Below the pieces are notes generated by a model. It was not told where the DNA came from. It saw only the letters and a list, made by a program, of their open reading frames with translations, and did no database searches. Source: Berberis thunbergii (taxonomy: Eukaryota; Streptophyta; Magnoliopsida; Ranunculales; Berberidaceae). From it: a stretch of 64,000 nucleotides of DNA. This document shows, one piece after another, positions 1 to 11,116 of this stretch (position 1 is its first letter; every line of letters starts with the position of its first letter). Location of the stretch: positions 86,580 to 150,579 of the forward strand of contig QNQO01005886.1 in assembly GCA_003290165.1 (NCBI GenBank). Reading direction: 5' to 3'. The position numbers and the translations under genes are program-made.

Positions 1-483
1 CACTTGTCCCTTTGATACTTTTGCATATCGGAGAATGCCCTTTGGATTGTGTAACGCACCCGCTACTTTTCAGTGGTGCATGCTTAGTGTTTTTCCGATA
101 TGGTTGAGAGGTTCCTCGAGGTGTTTATGTATGATTTCTCTGTATTTGGTGATTCATTTGATGAATGTCTACATCATTTAACTTTAGTGTTAAATAGATG
201 TGTGGAGAAAAATCTTGTCTTAAATTGGGAGAAATGTCATTTTATGGTACGACAGGGCATTGTTCTTGGACATGTAACTTCACACAAGGGAATTGAAGTC
301 GACAAAGCCAAAATTGATTTAATTTCGAGTTTTCCGCCTCCAAAGATGGTTAAGGAAATTAGATCTTTTCTAGGCCATGCTGGATTTTATCGGAGATTCA
401 TCAAAGACTTTAGCAAAATTGCTCGTCCTTTATGCAATTTAATTGCTAAGACGCGGTTTTTGTTTTTGATGAAGATTGTTTGA
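1..483 (+). pseudogene. Reverse transcriptase fragment of gypsy element
   Basis: The first 90 bases encode CPFDTFAYRRMPFGLCNAPA in one frame. A frame change near 90 leads into a 127-residue stretch beginning MVERFLEVFMYDF, which runs through NWEKCHFMV, GIEVDKAKIDLI and IRSFLGHAGFYRR. The catalytic box, normally FMDD in this family, reads FMYD, so one of the two conserved aspartates is lost. The frame closes at a stop at 481-483. It is a dead copy of the polymerase that would make element cDNA. Known: the motif order is that of Ty3/gypsy RT; inferred: Athila-like assignment. Confidence 0.85.
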
Positions 484-563
484 AAGCTTTTGAGAAGCTT
501 AAACAATTATTGACTTCAGCTCCAATCATCCAATCTCCTAATTAGAACTTTCCCTGTGAGCTT

Positions 564-971
564 ATGTGTGATGCTTTCGACTTTGCACTCGGAGCTGTCC
601 TAGGACAACGATTGCACAAAAAGCCACATGTCATTTATTACGCTAGTAGAACTCTCCAAGACGCACATCTTAATTACTCCACCACTGAGAAAGAGTTATT
701 AGCTGTAGTCTTTGCTCTAGACAAATTTCGATCTTACCTTATAGGATCCAAAGTAATTATTTTTACTGATCATGCGGCATTAAAGTATCTTTTCTCTAAA
801 AAAGATGCTAAACATCGCTTAATTCGATGGGTCCTATTGCTACAAGAGTTTGATATTGAAATTCGGGACAAGAAAGGTTCGAAAAACGTTGTAGCTGACC
901 ATTTATATAGACTTCTGGTAGAGTCATCTAGCGAATATTTACCATTGAATGAGTCATTAAGTCGAGGTTGA
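564..971 (+). pseudogene. RNase H domain of gypsy retrotransposon
   Basis: About 136 codons encode the RNase H domain that follows RT in gypsy pol. Visible blocks are [15 protein letters not shown] (the family usually has CDAS), [20 protein letters not shown] with the catalytic-region glutamate, [14 protein letters not shown], and [10 protein letters not shown] with the conserved aspartate. It ends in VVADHLYRL, where related elements read ADHLSRL. A stop codon and a frame break at about 481-563 separate it from RT. No chromodomain or integrase follows; the next conserved sequence is the non-coding 3' region, so the integrase segment has been deleted. Confidence 0.88.
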
Positions 972-2656
972 TGTGATTCTATTAGAGGACCATGTGCATC
1001 AGAATTGAGGATCTTTTGGGTTTTGTCGAGGTGATGACGTTAAACCAAGCGCTACTTGGAGGCAGGCCACCTTTTGTTGTAAAAGTGCATGTTGAGTGTG
1101 TATTTTATCTATTTCTATTAACTAATCCACAATTCTTTTGTCTCTGAGCTCTCATCGGTGGATTACTTGTGGAAATTGGTAAAATCTTCACCGCGGTAAT
1201 ACTGTTCTAACCTCCTCTCATGTACTTATTTCATTCATTTGTAAGAATTATTTTGTTAAACATTGAGGACAATATTTGGATTAGGTTTGGGGTAGGATTC
1301 ATGAGTCGGTGAATTTTTCGCAGTGTTTTCTTTTCTTATTCTTAAAAAAAAATTGTGTTTTTCTGTCAAAAAAACTTGGTCTTTTGTGATTATGAAAATT
1401 GATTTTAAATGTTTTATGCTCAAGAAAATGCAAGCCAACTTGACATATTGGTATATTGATAAAGACTGAAAGTTTAGTATAATCCTTAAGTTAGATCTAG
1501 TTCATAAGATTTTTCAACTCGATTATCTTTGCACCATGAGCCATGTTGGCATAACTTGAAGTTTATGAGTGAAGTATATACTAGAAAACTTTAGAATAAT
1601 AGTGGAGACTTAACCTTAAAAGTTTTGAACATTTTATTTTTCCGAGGGTTATACATAAACTCTGATTTTTCTTGAGTCTGTATTATTTCGTTGATGATCT
1701 CATTATTCTCATTTTTTTGATCAATTGCTTTGGGAATAACATCAAAATTGAATTGTTACACTTGAACTTCTTGGCTTATTCAATTGAGATGTCATAATAC
1801 TGACCTGAATTTAGGAAATGATCTAGGCATTTTTTTCCTTTTTTTTCTTTAAACTATTAACTAGCCTTTTAATTTACCCATAACATTAACCTTTTTGTAG
1901 CCTTTTGAGCCTTAGAATAACTTTTATTTGTTAAACCATTAACCTTTACCCAACTTTTCTGGGAATGTGTATGGATGAATATACTTGGTGTAAAAAGGGC
2001 ATTAAAGAGCAAAATATGAGATATTTCATAAATCTTCAATGTGAAAAAAAAATGATTCTTCAATGAGGATAAAGATGTGAGAATGAAGAAAAAATTGATG
2101 GTGCGCAACATTGGTTTATTCTTGACAACCCTAATTGTTCGTGAATGAGTGTATACATTTCAAGAAATTTTTGTTAAAATCCTTTGACATTCCTTATTAA
2201 CCATTACCCAAGCCCCGTTACAACCCAACAAAGTCTTAGTTGATCTTAGGTAAAGGTTGGTTCCGTAGATGTGGAGATTTAATAACCAAGACTTATGGTG
2301 TTTGATTCAACATTCTCAAAAGTAATTGATATTCTTTTCCATGAGATCATGTTCATTCCATTCTTGAAAAATCCGTTCTTTATATTACTATATGTGAGAT
2401 GATTGTTTTCCATTATTTATTCTTTTCCTCACATATAAAATGAGTGAAATACCAAATCTCTGAGTATTTTATTGTGAGTGGCATGAGAGGTTTGAAGTCA
2501 AAACAAACTTTCTACAGGAGATTTAGTCATTGTTTTACTCTGAAATGAAAAGTAATGTTGATAGTGTTATCCACACACACACATTGAGTTGAGGATGATG
2601 GTGAATTTTTTCTAATCTTTGGAGAATATTAAATTATTTGGAGATTGATTGATACA
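972..2656 (+). other. Non-coding 3' region of the gypsy element
   Basis: No convincing coding sequence is seen. The stretch GACGTTAAACCAAGCGCTAC at about 1034 and the TTTGGGGTAGG motif near 1286 resemble the conserved non-coding blocks that follow pol in Athila-type elements. The rest is AT-rich. No env-like ORF survives. Confidence 0.55.
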
Positions 2657-3214
2657 CTAAAATGATACTATTGATTTCTTGCATATCTTGAAATTTTAAA
2701 ATGAACACTGTTTGACCAAGTTTTGTTGAGTCAGTAATATTTGTGGGTAACATTTTCTGGAAACCTTCACGAGACTATAACTCGTCCCCTAGAGGTAATC
2801 TAGGGGTTCAAAGCCTTGTTGCACGTTTTCAAAGGTAAGTGCAATCGACGATTCCTACGAAAGTGAGTTAGGATTTTATTTGTGATTTTCTTTTCTTTGT
2901 TTTGCTCGAGGACTAACAAAATATAGGTTTGGGGGCTAAAATGATACTATTGATTTCTTGCATATCTTGAAATTTTAAAATGAACACTGTTTGACCAAGT
3001 TTTGTTGAGTCAGTAATATTTGTGGGTAACATTTTCTGGAAACCTTCACGAGACTATAACTCATCCCCTAGAGGTAATCTAGGGGTTCAAAGCCTTGTTG
3101 CACGTTTTCAAAGGTAAGTGCAATCGACGATTCCTACGAAAGTGAGTTAGGATTTTATTTGTGATTTTATTTTCTTTGTTTTGCTCGAGGACTAACAAAA
3201 TATAGGTTTGGGGG
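2657..3214 (+). repeat. 279-bp tandem duplication containing the polypurine tract
   Basis: Two head-to-tail copies, 2657-2935 and 2936-3214, are almost identical; I see two substitutions (ACTCGTCCCC/ACTCATCCCC and GATTTTCTTT/GATTTTATTT). Each copy ends exactly in TATAGGTTTGGGGG, the polypurine tract. The second copy abuts the LTR. The near identity contrasts with the decayed pol and suggests a late duplication. Confidence 0.95.
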
Positions 3215-4953
3215 TATTTGATAATCAGATAATTATAACATTATTACCTCTTATTATATCTTTGTTAATCCTTATTTTTATCTTATTTTACATTAATTAT
3301 TAAATTTTTGTGTTTTTGTAATATGTGGAGCTGTAATGAAGAAATCAGAGAAAAATGCAATGAACAAATTTCAGACGGTGACTTCAGTGGAAGTGGAGGT
3401 GAAAATAACCTGAGCCATTGGCTTAAACACAAAACCAAATCCATCAACCCAAACCCATTGCCAAGCCCAATCAAACCCAAAGCATATTCTCTTAATTATC
3501 CAATATTCTGGTTTGATTTAGGCCTTAAATCACTCATTGAATCCTCCCCTTTAAGTTGTCCATATTCATTTATCTAGTTATCTATAAATACAAGGGAAAT
3601 AAATGAGAAAAATGGAAGGAGGAGAAGGGAATCAAGCCTCAATAGCCAAAACCAAATTCTCTTTCCTTCACAAAATGATTTTCATCACACCCATCTCATC
3701 ACCATCCATCTCTCACTCCCTCTCCGTCCAGACCATTTGTCCCTCTGCCACATTCCTTGTCAACGCCATAACCACTACCACCACCGAACAGTTCTTGCGC
3801 CAACACACACGCCAGACAGCACGCGCAGCAGCTGGCCGGATCGCTCTCCAGCATCCAGGTATCTCTCGCTTCATCAACGTTCCACCGGCACTGTCCAGAA
3901 CACCTCCGGAGTAACCACTCTGTCATCACCAACCCTGCAGAAGCCCAACCATCATCACCGGACAGCCCAACACGTCCAACAACCCTCCTGCATCAACGCC
4001 ATCCTGCCAGTCTCTCTCTCTCGCGAGGCAGTCACAACGCCACAAACCAGAACCTGAGGATCCCCTCCATCCTCCAATCTCGGTCGGGTGCCCTGAGCAT
4101 CACCGGATCCTCCGGTCTCTCTCTCAACAACACTCCTGCTTCGGCTTTGGTTTCTCTGTTCAAATCGAAGAAGAAAGAGAAAAGCGATACTGGCACCCAG
4201 TAGCGCATAAGAGCATCCCGACTGGGCATGGCTTGTCATTATTGACATCCTGAAAATCTGATGTACCACCCCACTGGACCTGGCGCTGTTTGCAATCTGT
4301 TGAATACCACCGCACCGAGGCGGCAACAAACCAAAAGGGTTGTATAATTTATTTTATTGACTTAAATGTTTAATTGTTAATTACAATTTTATTTATGAAA
4401 TTTGATAAATTGCTTTCACCTTTCATGTTCGATTAAAACTTGATATGTTTAATAGTTAGATTCACATTTTATCAATATTCAAAGCATGTGCTAATAAATA
4501 TTGAGCTTGAACTTTGATTTAAGTGTGCCCTAAAAAGACACTTAATGTTTGGTATGAGTTTATTTGCTTGAGATATATTGTTCATGTTTGACAGAAACTT
4601 GATATGATTGGAATTTGATTTTAATGATCACATCTTCGGTGTAAGCTAGGGATCCTCATCCCTAAAGCTTCTCGTTTATAATTTCAGTAATTTAGATTAA
4701 ATATATTTGCTAACTCATCGGTGAGTTCGAACCCCACAAAATCCATCTCATCTATTTTTTCCTTTTATTTTATTTTTCTTATTTTTAATTTATTTTTAGT
4801 TTAGTTTTAAAAACACTGTAACCCCATTTTCTCCAAATTAGTTTAGATAAATTTTAAAGTTCAATTGCATCCACTTTTCTCGTGGAATCGACCCGTACTT
4901 GCCGTTGTCTACCAGTTAGACACCGTGCACTTACGGTTATTACAAGTGGGTCA
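3215..4953 (+). repeat. 3' LTR of the Athila-like element
   Basis: It begins directly after the GGTTTGGGGG tract (TATTTGATAATCAG, probably once TGTTTGATAATC) and is taken to end near GTGGGTCA at 4953. Inside are a TATA box at 3581-3590, a GC-rich stretch at about 3650-4320 with no conserved protein, and a terminal block with GACCCGTACTTGCCG at about 4891. About 1.7 kb fits Athila-type LTRs. The ends are estimates because the partner LTR is not in the window. Confidence 0.65.
3581..3590 (+). promoter_or_regulatory. TATA box of the LTR promoter
   Basis: TCTATAAATA sits about 370 bp inside the LTR, upstream of a purine-rich start region (AAATGAGAAAAATGGAAGG). This is the expected place for the U3 promoter. 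The transcription start is inferred. Confidence 0.55.
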
Positions 4954-5320
4954 AATTAGCCTATTTATTTAAGTCGGTTAAGCCCGCAACAAACCCCACA
5001 AACTGAAAATTTCTTCCAATCATTTCTTGGGATGAATGACCTAGGATTGTATACAGATAGGGGTATAGTGTAACTTAAAATAAAAATAACTGCTAAAAAC
5101 TAAACGCAAAGATATATAATAATATGCAAGTAATAGCTTTGAAAGGAAAAAAGAACTGAATTAACAGAAAATGAGATCGCAAGAATTTACAGAAAGTGTC
5201 CTTGTTGCACTGGCAGTGGTCAGTTCACAATGATAAAAAACAGCTATAGTGGGTTTTCAAGATATGGGTTGTTAAAAAATGGTTTTCACTTTCAGGTACG
5301 TTTTAAACTTAGCTTGGATA

Positions 5321-5840
5321 TGAATTATGAGAAATAGGTTGTTCGGTGAATAACACAAAATGTTTTTCACTAAATTTTTTTTTGCATACCTGAGCATCGA
5401 GAGACATACATGTGAGTTCCAAAGCAAGCTCAAGTGCCCTGAATTCGAAAGGCAGATCATCTGAGTTGAATCAGTACAAGCTGTAAGCTTCAAAGGCGAG
5501 TCATTCCAAATAGAGATTTTGATAACCATTAACCATGCTTCATGCAATTGTGTTAACATGTCAAGGATAAAAAAGTATAAAGAAAGACAGATTTAGTCTA
5601 TATTGGTAATTTCAAAAAAATGGTCTTGAATTGTTTTCCATCTAAGGATGTGTTTGACTCTTTTTTTTTCCGATGAATATCTATGAAAGTAGTGTCCTCC
5701 CCAGCACATGAATTATGAGAAATAGGTTGTTCGGTGAATAACACAAAATGTTTTTCACTAAAAAAAACTTTGCATACTGAGCATTGAGAGACATACATGT
5801 CAGTTCCAAAGCAAGCTCAAGCGCGCCCTGAATTCGAAAT
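5321..5840 (-). repeat. Partial duplication of an MRS2 exon and its 3' intron border
   Basis: About 140 bp at 5321-5460 recurs at 5709-5838, 388 bp apart. Both copies run from TGAATTATGAGAAATAGGTT through the exon coding RALELALELT. In the upstream copy the exon carries two extra bases (CAAGCGCGCCCTG against CAAGTGCCCTG), which shift the frame, and its intron border differs by one base. Confidence 0.85.
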
Positions 5841-7527
5841 TGTTGTAGAAGGTCAAACGTTTTATCCTCTTTCTCTCTTCCTTTTTTGGCACAAATCTAT
5901 CTCTCCCCCACTATTTTCCGTGGAGCTTTTTACCTTGAGTCAAATACACCCTACATGCCTAAGACACCTACCAGTACGTGTTGGTGACAAATCCTAGACA
6001 TGTATTTATTTAAATACCTAGTGGTCACTCTTCACGACACTTCCTTGGATTAATGTAGAACCCATAAAACCACCATACAATGATAATATAAATTTTGAAT
6101 TAATGAACATTAACTAATAATATGCAGCAATAGAGCAAGCAAAAACATAAAGTTCACACAAAACACCCAAGGTTGGGCTATGGTCCATGTTGGAAGAGCT
6201 ATGGAATTTCATTTCACTAAGGGAGTGTTTGGTTGCATGGAATCCTATGCCATGAAAATCCATGAGGGGACCCCTACATTTTACGCTAAATTGATATATC
6301 ACTCCACATCCACCATTTGATTTTGTGAGCAATGGTGGGAATGGAAGTCCCATGAACATGGGAATCTCACTCCTTGATCCCCAACGCATGTGATTCTCAT
6401 GTTCATGAGACTTCCATTCCCACCATTGATAACAAAATTAAATAATGCATGTGGAGTTATACCTCAAATTAGTTTAAAATATAGGGGTCCCCTCATGGAT
6501 TCCCATAACATAGGATTCCATGCAACCAAACACATAATCATAATGGTATAACAATATTCCCTTATTTTCCTTCCTTAGGTCTCAACCTTGTTCCCAATCT
6601 CTCTCCTACGCCCCTCAATAACGGACAACATAACAGATACATAAAGATAACAGAGAGAAAAGCCTAAACCACTTTTGTGACTTGGCTTGCTTTTGATTTT
6701 TCTTCTTAGTTGTCTATTAGTCTATCTTCTTTACTTCAATCAACTATCAATGTGTGGCGGTTTCACTGGTTTTACATCCCTCCAACAAAGGGTCTTTAAG
6801 GATGTCCATGATGTTGAAGAAATATCATATGGGGGTTTTCACCAACATTATAAAAGAAATGCTCACACAAAAATATCTTACTTCAAGCTGACCTCAATAT
6901 AATTATTCATCGCTACATCTTTAACAAATACAACAATGATGCTTTTGAGTTCACGTTTTATGTATAGACAAGTTGATGTATGTAATAGTCAACCGAAAAT
7001 CAACATGTACAAACATGCCTATTCTGCATTATACTCTTAGTGCATTTCAATCCAGTATGGAAATATAAAATATGGTTAGTATCATTACCGCTTTGATCCC
7101 TTTTCATTCGAAGGCGCTTGCACAATTCTGATTCATATTGCATAACACAACTATCCAAAGAATTCATGAGAATAACCTCATCAGCTGTTATAATGCATCG
7201 TATCTGTTCAAGATTGACCACAATTGCTTTCTCACGGCCTAATATTGTTGATGGATAAATGAACATAGGATCCAAAAGCCGAAGATCTCTAGCAGGTAAT
7301 GAGCAATTCCTCATTATAGTGGTCTTATCAAGTTCTGAAACACTTGAATCTCCATTTTGATCAATCCGTATCCAAGAACGACTTCCATGGCCTCGCTTCT
7401 TCACACCTGGAAAACCAAATCCCTGGCTCATAGAATTTCCAGGAATGTTTGGATCAGCTCTTACAACTTGAGAAGATATGGCCTCAGGAAAATTTGAAGG
7501 CACAAATTGAACTTGCGTTTCTTCCAT
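5390..7527 (-). pseudogene. MRS2: MRS2/CorA-type magnesium transporter, 5' part only
   Basis: MRS2 proteins are CorA-family Mg2+ channels of plant plastid, mitochondrial and vacuolar membranes. Exon 1 (7527-7089, starting MEETQVQFVP) encodes KKRGHGSRSWIRIDQNG, LPARDLRLLDP and YPSTILGREKAIVVNLEQIR, then CIITADEV; its donor is GCG|GTAATG. A second exon ending at 5390 encodes LPFEFRALELALELTC followed by MSLDAQ and a donor CAG|GTATGC. These match the N-terminal domain of the MRS2-1/MRS2-5 type. The downstream exons with the two membrane helices and the GMN selectivity motif are absent. The gene stops short of the retrotransposon at 1-4953, and a MITE lies in its intron. I infer a truncated copy; a transcript of the remaining part is possible. 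Confidence 0.8.
6221..6534. mobile_element. MITE, Tourist-like (PIF/Harbinger type)
   Basis: A 314-bp element folds almost end to end. GTGTTTGGTTGCATGGAATC at the left pairs with GATTCCATGCAACCAAACAC at the right. Inner arms (AGGGGACCCC/GGGGTCCCCT and GGGAATGGAAGT/ACTTCCATTCCC) also pair. It is flanked by TAA at 6218-6220 and 6535-6537, the target size of PIF/Harbinger elements. It lies in the intron of the MRS2 remnant. The extreme left GGGA has no partner on the right, so the outermost bases are uncertain. Confidence 0.8.
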
Positions 7528-9293
7528 CGGGATTTTCACACTTCTTTCAACTACAACTCGACAAACATTTACATAAAAAGTTTGCATCTGTTCAAAGCAC
7601 TAATGCATCTGAAAAGCTTGTGGCACAGCACAGATCGACAATTTTAGTATAGAACTCTTGCAATCTCTACAGTTAGTCAGTTACCCATGTCATCTTACAT
7701 TCCTTTAGTAAAAACCTGAAAATTTCAAAAGATAACAGAGTTAAAATTCAATGTAAGTAATTGAATATCAATTTGCCACAAACATATAACCTCATTCTGA
7801 TGTTTTGGTTACAGTGACTAACTGACCAATTTACTCAACTTGATACCATTGTCATTCCACTAAAACCATTGACAAATCAACACAAGACATCTAGGAATTT
7901 CACAAATTGCAGGTCAAAAATAATGATTTCTCACTGCACATACTGATATGCAACCTTCTTCTAGTGGGGGTTTCTAAACGGGAAGTTGTATTGATCTGGA
8001 AAGCCAAGTTTCTAAATTCAGCAATGCACCCTTGCACGAGCGGACGAGAGATGGACTCTCATTCCACAGGTTTCTGCACAAAATTATGAGCAGCAAAAAG
8101 AATAAAAGCAACTACTTCTGGACATTACCACTGCAGTTGGCATTGTTCAATGACTCAATTTGGAAAGCCACGAAGGCATCATCTATAGACACTTACTGTG
8201 ATTGTTCTAAAACTCATACTTCAACTTGATTAATCGATGGCACCAAAGATAAATGAAAATTCACTGAAAATTTGTCCTGAGTACATAAATCATCAAAATC
8301 CTAACCCTTAGATGCATCCGTTTCTCCAACACTGTCACCAAAATGAATATTCAAACAAATGAAAAGAACCCCATCATCCATCTTCAACAATTCACACAAA
8401 ATAAACAAAATTTCCAATTTCCAATTTCCAACAAACAAAATAATCAAATGTTCGTCAATAACAAAAAAAAGTTCTAGTACCCAGACAAAAAATTGAATCA
8501 TTTCATGCTCAAAGGACAAAAAGAGAGAGAAGAAACCCATAATAACTTAACTGTGCTCAACACATGAAGCAATTGAAGAAACCCAGAGAGCTTGGCTTTG
8601 TCTGAAGATCCCGAGTGTTAACAAAGGATTGTAAGAGATGCCCAGTGAAGAAGGATAATTGATTCAATCAATTTCAACAAAAGAGGAAGAATGATTGATT
8701 TCTTCGACCCCTTAGTCAATAAATGGATAAAAAGTTAAAGAAAGCTGAGAGAAGGACAAGAATAGTAACAGTGCCTACCTCATGGAAAAAATGATAAGAC
8801 GAGAGAAATAGAGAGCGAGCGAACTGAATCATTCGGTGTGAGAGTTTGAAAATTTACAGAATCCCCACACCCATTTATTTCATTGATTTCATCTCATTCC
8901 ATCAGTTAGTCTCTCACGTGAATAACGTCCTTGTGGTGCTATTGATTTCAAAATAACACAATTGTTAAAGTGTTGTACTCGTGTGTTTGGTTGAAGGAAT
9001 CTAGCTTTGTCGAATGAAGGTAATTTCCATAAGCAGGGAAATTAGTCGAATTCTTAAGCTAAGTTGATCATGGTGGGGTTTTAAATTACATTTTTCGTAG
9101 ATTAGAATTTGTAAAAAAGAAATTAAAAAAAAAATGGGATCTACTGGTCCTACATGATAAAACTCAATAGGTACTCCTTTGGTTTTTGTCCGTTCCAGGA
9201 GAAATGCATTATTTTGTAGAGTCTAGAACGTGCATTACTGATCCTTATTCAATTCATGGTGTCAGACTGTTAGCTTAAACGAGACACATGTAA
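7528..9293 (-). other. Region upstream of the MRS2 remnant
   Basis: No conserved coding sequence is seen. AG|GTAGGC on the minus strand near 8780 could be the donor of a 5' UTR exon, which MRS2 genes often have, but this is a guess. The rest is AT-rich intergenic sequence. Confidence 0.35.
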
Positions 9294-9302
9294 ATTTATG
9301 AA

Positions 9303-9720
9303 CGGTTTTTCTAAGTGGCGAGGGAGCCTCCTTGCAGAGTTTTGTAAAATAATAATAATAATAATAAAATAGGAAAATCGAAATTTGGGGGCAAACTTAA
9401 GAGTCCCCAAACGAAACTCGACAAAGAAGAGAAGACAAGATCAAAGCTCCATCGCCACCCTTTCCCCATCATCGACTCAACCGGCTGAATAAGGAGAAGA
9501 GAAGAAGCTCTCTTGCGCATTTCCTCGAAGAAAAGCTCAGACTGTCGTCCCCATTCGAAGAAAAGCTCTCACCATCAGAAAAACTCAACTGAAGGTAAGT
9601 CTCTCCTTGATTTCTAGTTGATTTCTTGTAGGGGGTTTCTTGATCTAGGGTTGTTACTTTCATTTCGGGTTGATTTCAGGTGGCGAGTTTCTAGATTTAG
9701 GGTTTCTTCTTTTATGAATA
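9303..9720 (+). repeat. Left MULE inverted repeat with promoter and first exon
   Basis: The repeat matches the right end closely through 9303-9600 and loosely to about 9720. It holds a first exon ending GAAG|GTAAGTC at 9594, with a perfect donor that is conserved in the other repeat. A TAA microsatellite lies at about 9350-9367. The next acceptor, GTCAACGCAG, is at 10766-10775, two bases before the start codon of the plus-strand gene. I infer a promoter and 5' UTR exon within the repeat. Confidence 0.85.
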
Positions 9721-10777
9721 AATTGTGGGGGGTTAGGGATAATACTTAGCTCCGATTACTCTAGACTGAACGGGGAACACAAACAACCCAACAACCGAAT
9801 CTTTCTTCCTCCTCTTCTTATTTGTTATTTGTTTTCTGAGCTCAGTGGAGTTCAATTTCAAAGTGGGCCATTTAAACCCTGCACTATAAACATTTGCACC
9901 CTTTTCTTTAGCACTTTGAGCCATCCAATTCACTGACTGGCTTTCATAATCAAACATGGTTAACAACCTCTTTTAGTGACCACCTACTTCTGCAAATGTT
10001 ATTCACAATTGGTAAAATGTGCTTATGTCTGTATCTAGAGGTTCATGTGAAATTTAGAAAGGTGAGAATATGGATACATTGGTACATTTGCAGCTTGGAT
10101 AGAAATATTTAAGATTAACATGAACCCATGTGCAGATGAGTTAAGGCCTGAGTCATGTGGATCATTCTCACTAAAATTCAGGCTGATTTGAATGCTTCTA
10201 TGAATGTTGCAAAATATTGCTATCCAGGGATAAACAATTTCTAGAAATTTTGAACTCAAAATTTGGTATGGTCACCAAATCTTGTAGATATTTTATTAGC
10301 AATCATTATTATGAAGTTATAACATTTCTTTTAGCTAAGATCATCCTTTACTCATTTCTTTGTGGGTTTCATTTGCATTGCCAAATACATCTTGTTTTAA
10401 TGTTTTGTAAGAAGAAAGACTTTGGATAAGAAATATTCCTTTAGTTGGTAGGACTGAGGCAGGACCCCTTTACATCTTGTTTGTTTGGAAAAGGGTATGA
10501 TTCGGCGAGCAATTTAAATGTAGAACCTCTACTAACAGTAAAAACTAGCCCATATTCATTCTCAGGGATGTTCAAGTAATCCATTATTCTAGTCTTAAAG
10601 TCACGTTCAGCAGTGCCTTTCTCAGCACCACCATAGAGAGCATGGTTATTTGCATCATCACCTTTTCCTTTTATTTTTTACAGTTTGATTGAGCTTTAGA
10701 TATATGTTTGATTTTGCACAGGAGTTGAACTCAAACTAATGTTGTTTATCTGATGTTATTTTTTTGTCAACGCAGGA

Positions 10778-11116
10778 ATGACATACAAAGCCTTTGTTGT
10801 TTATCGTGGGCTTGTTCTTGGAGTATATGTGACATGGCCAAGTTGTGCATTACAAGTAAATGGGTACAAGGGTTCTATGTACAAGAGTTTCAAATTAGTT
10901 GAAAAAGCCTATGAAGATTACGGCATGTGGGTGCGATTAGAAGAGAACAAATTAGAGCACAAGGCAAGAATAGAACAAGAAGCGAGAAGAGAGCACCAGT
11001 TAAGAAGAAACGACACTGAAGATGTAAACAACCAACCAAATAAAGCTCCCGAGGGCGATCAAACTCATATCATGAAACCAAAGTCAACGATCCTTGGGCT
11101 TTTACAAGGGACTTGA
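10778..11116 (+). CDS. RNase H1 N-terminal-domain protein carried by the MULE
   Basis: The 112-codon ORF begins two bases after a splice acceptor (GTCAACGCAG|GAATG) that fits the donor at 9594. Residues 4-45 (AFVVYRGLVLGVYVTWPSC, then ALQVNGYKGSMYKSFK) form the small fold at the N-terminus of eukaryotic RNase H1, which binds RNA/DNA hybrids. The same fold is also known from caulimovirus viroplasmin proteins. The rest (about 46-112) is a charged helical tail (LEENKLEHKARIEQEARREH) with no catalytic RNase H domain. The frame is intact although the transposase of the same element is broken. It may be a captured host gene or an accessory MULE gene; its role in transposition is unknown. Confidence 0.75.
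   Translation: MTYKAFVVYRGLVLGVYVTWPSCALQVNGYKGSMYKSFKLVEKAYEDYGMWVRLEENKLEHKARIEQEARREHQLRRNDTEDVNNQPNKAPEGDQTHIMKPKSTILGLLQGT

Larger units (their letters stand above)
1..4953 (+). mobile_element. Athila-like Ty3/gypsy LTR retrotransposon, 3' half
   Basis: This is the 3' part of a gypsy-class retrotransposon cut by the left window edge. In order it has the end of reverse transcriptase, RNase H, a long non-coding 3' region, a polypurine tract and a 3' LTR. The wording of the RT/RNase H (FGLCNAPATF, NWEKCHF, GHAGFYRRFIKDFSKIA) and the non-coding motif AACATTGAGGACAATATTTG near 1258 resemble Athila/Tat-branch elements. No integrase lies between RNase H and the 3' region, so pol has an internal deletion. 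The 5' LTR is outside the window, so the target duplication cannot be tested. Confidence 0.85.

Noticed and set aside
3603..4330. Overlapping Pro/Ser/Thr-rich ORFs on both strands
   Set aside because: They fall in the GC-rich part of the LTR; open frames on both strands with no conserved motif reflect composition.
4715..4745. GTTCGAACC like a tRNA B box
   Set aside because: No A box upstream at the right distance and no cloverleaf; it lies within the LTR.
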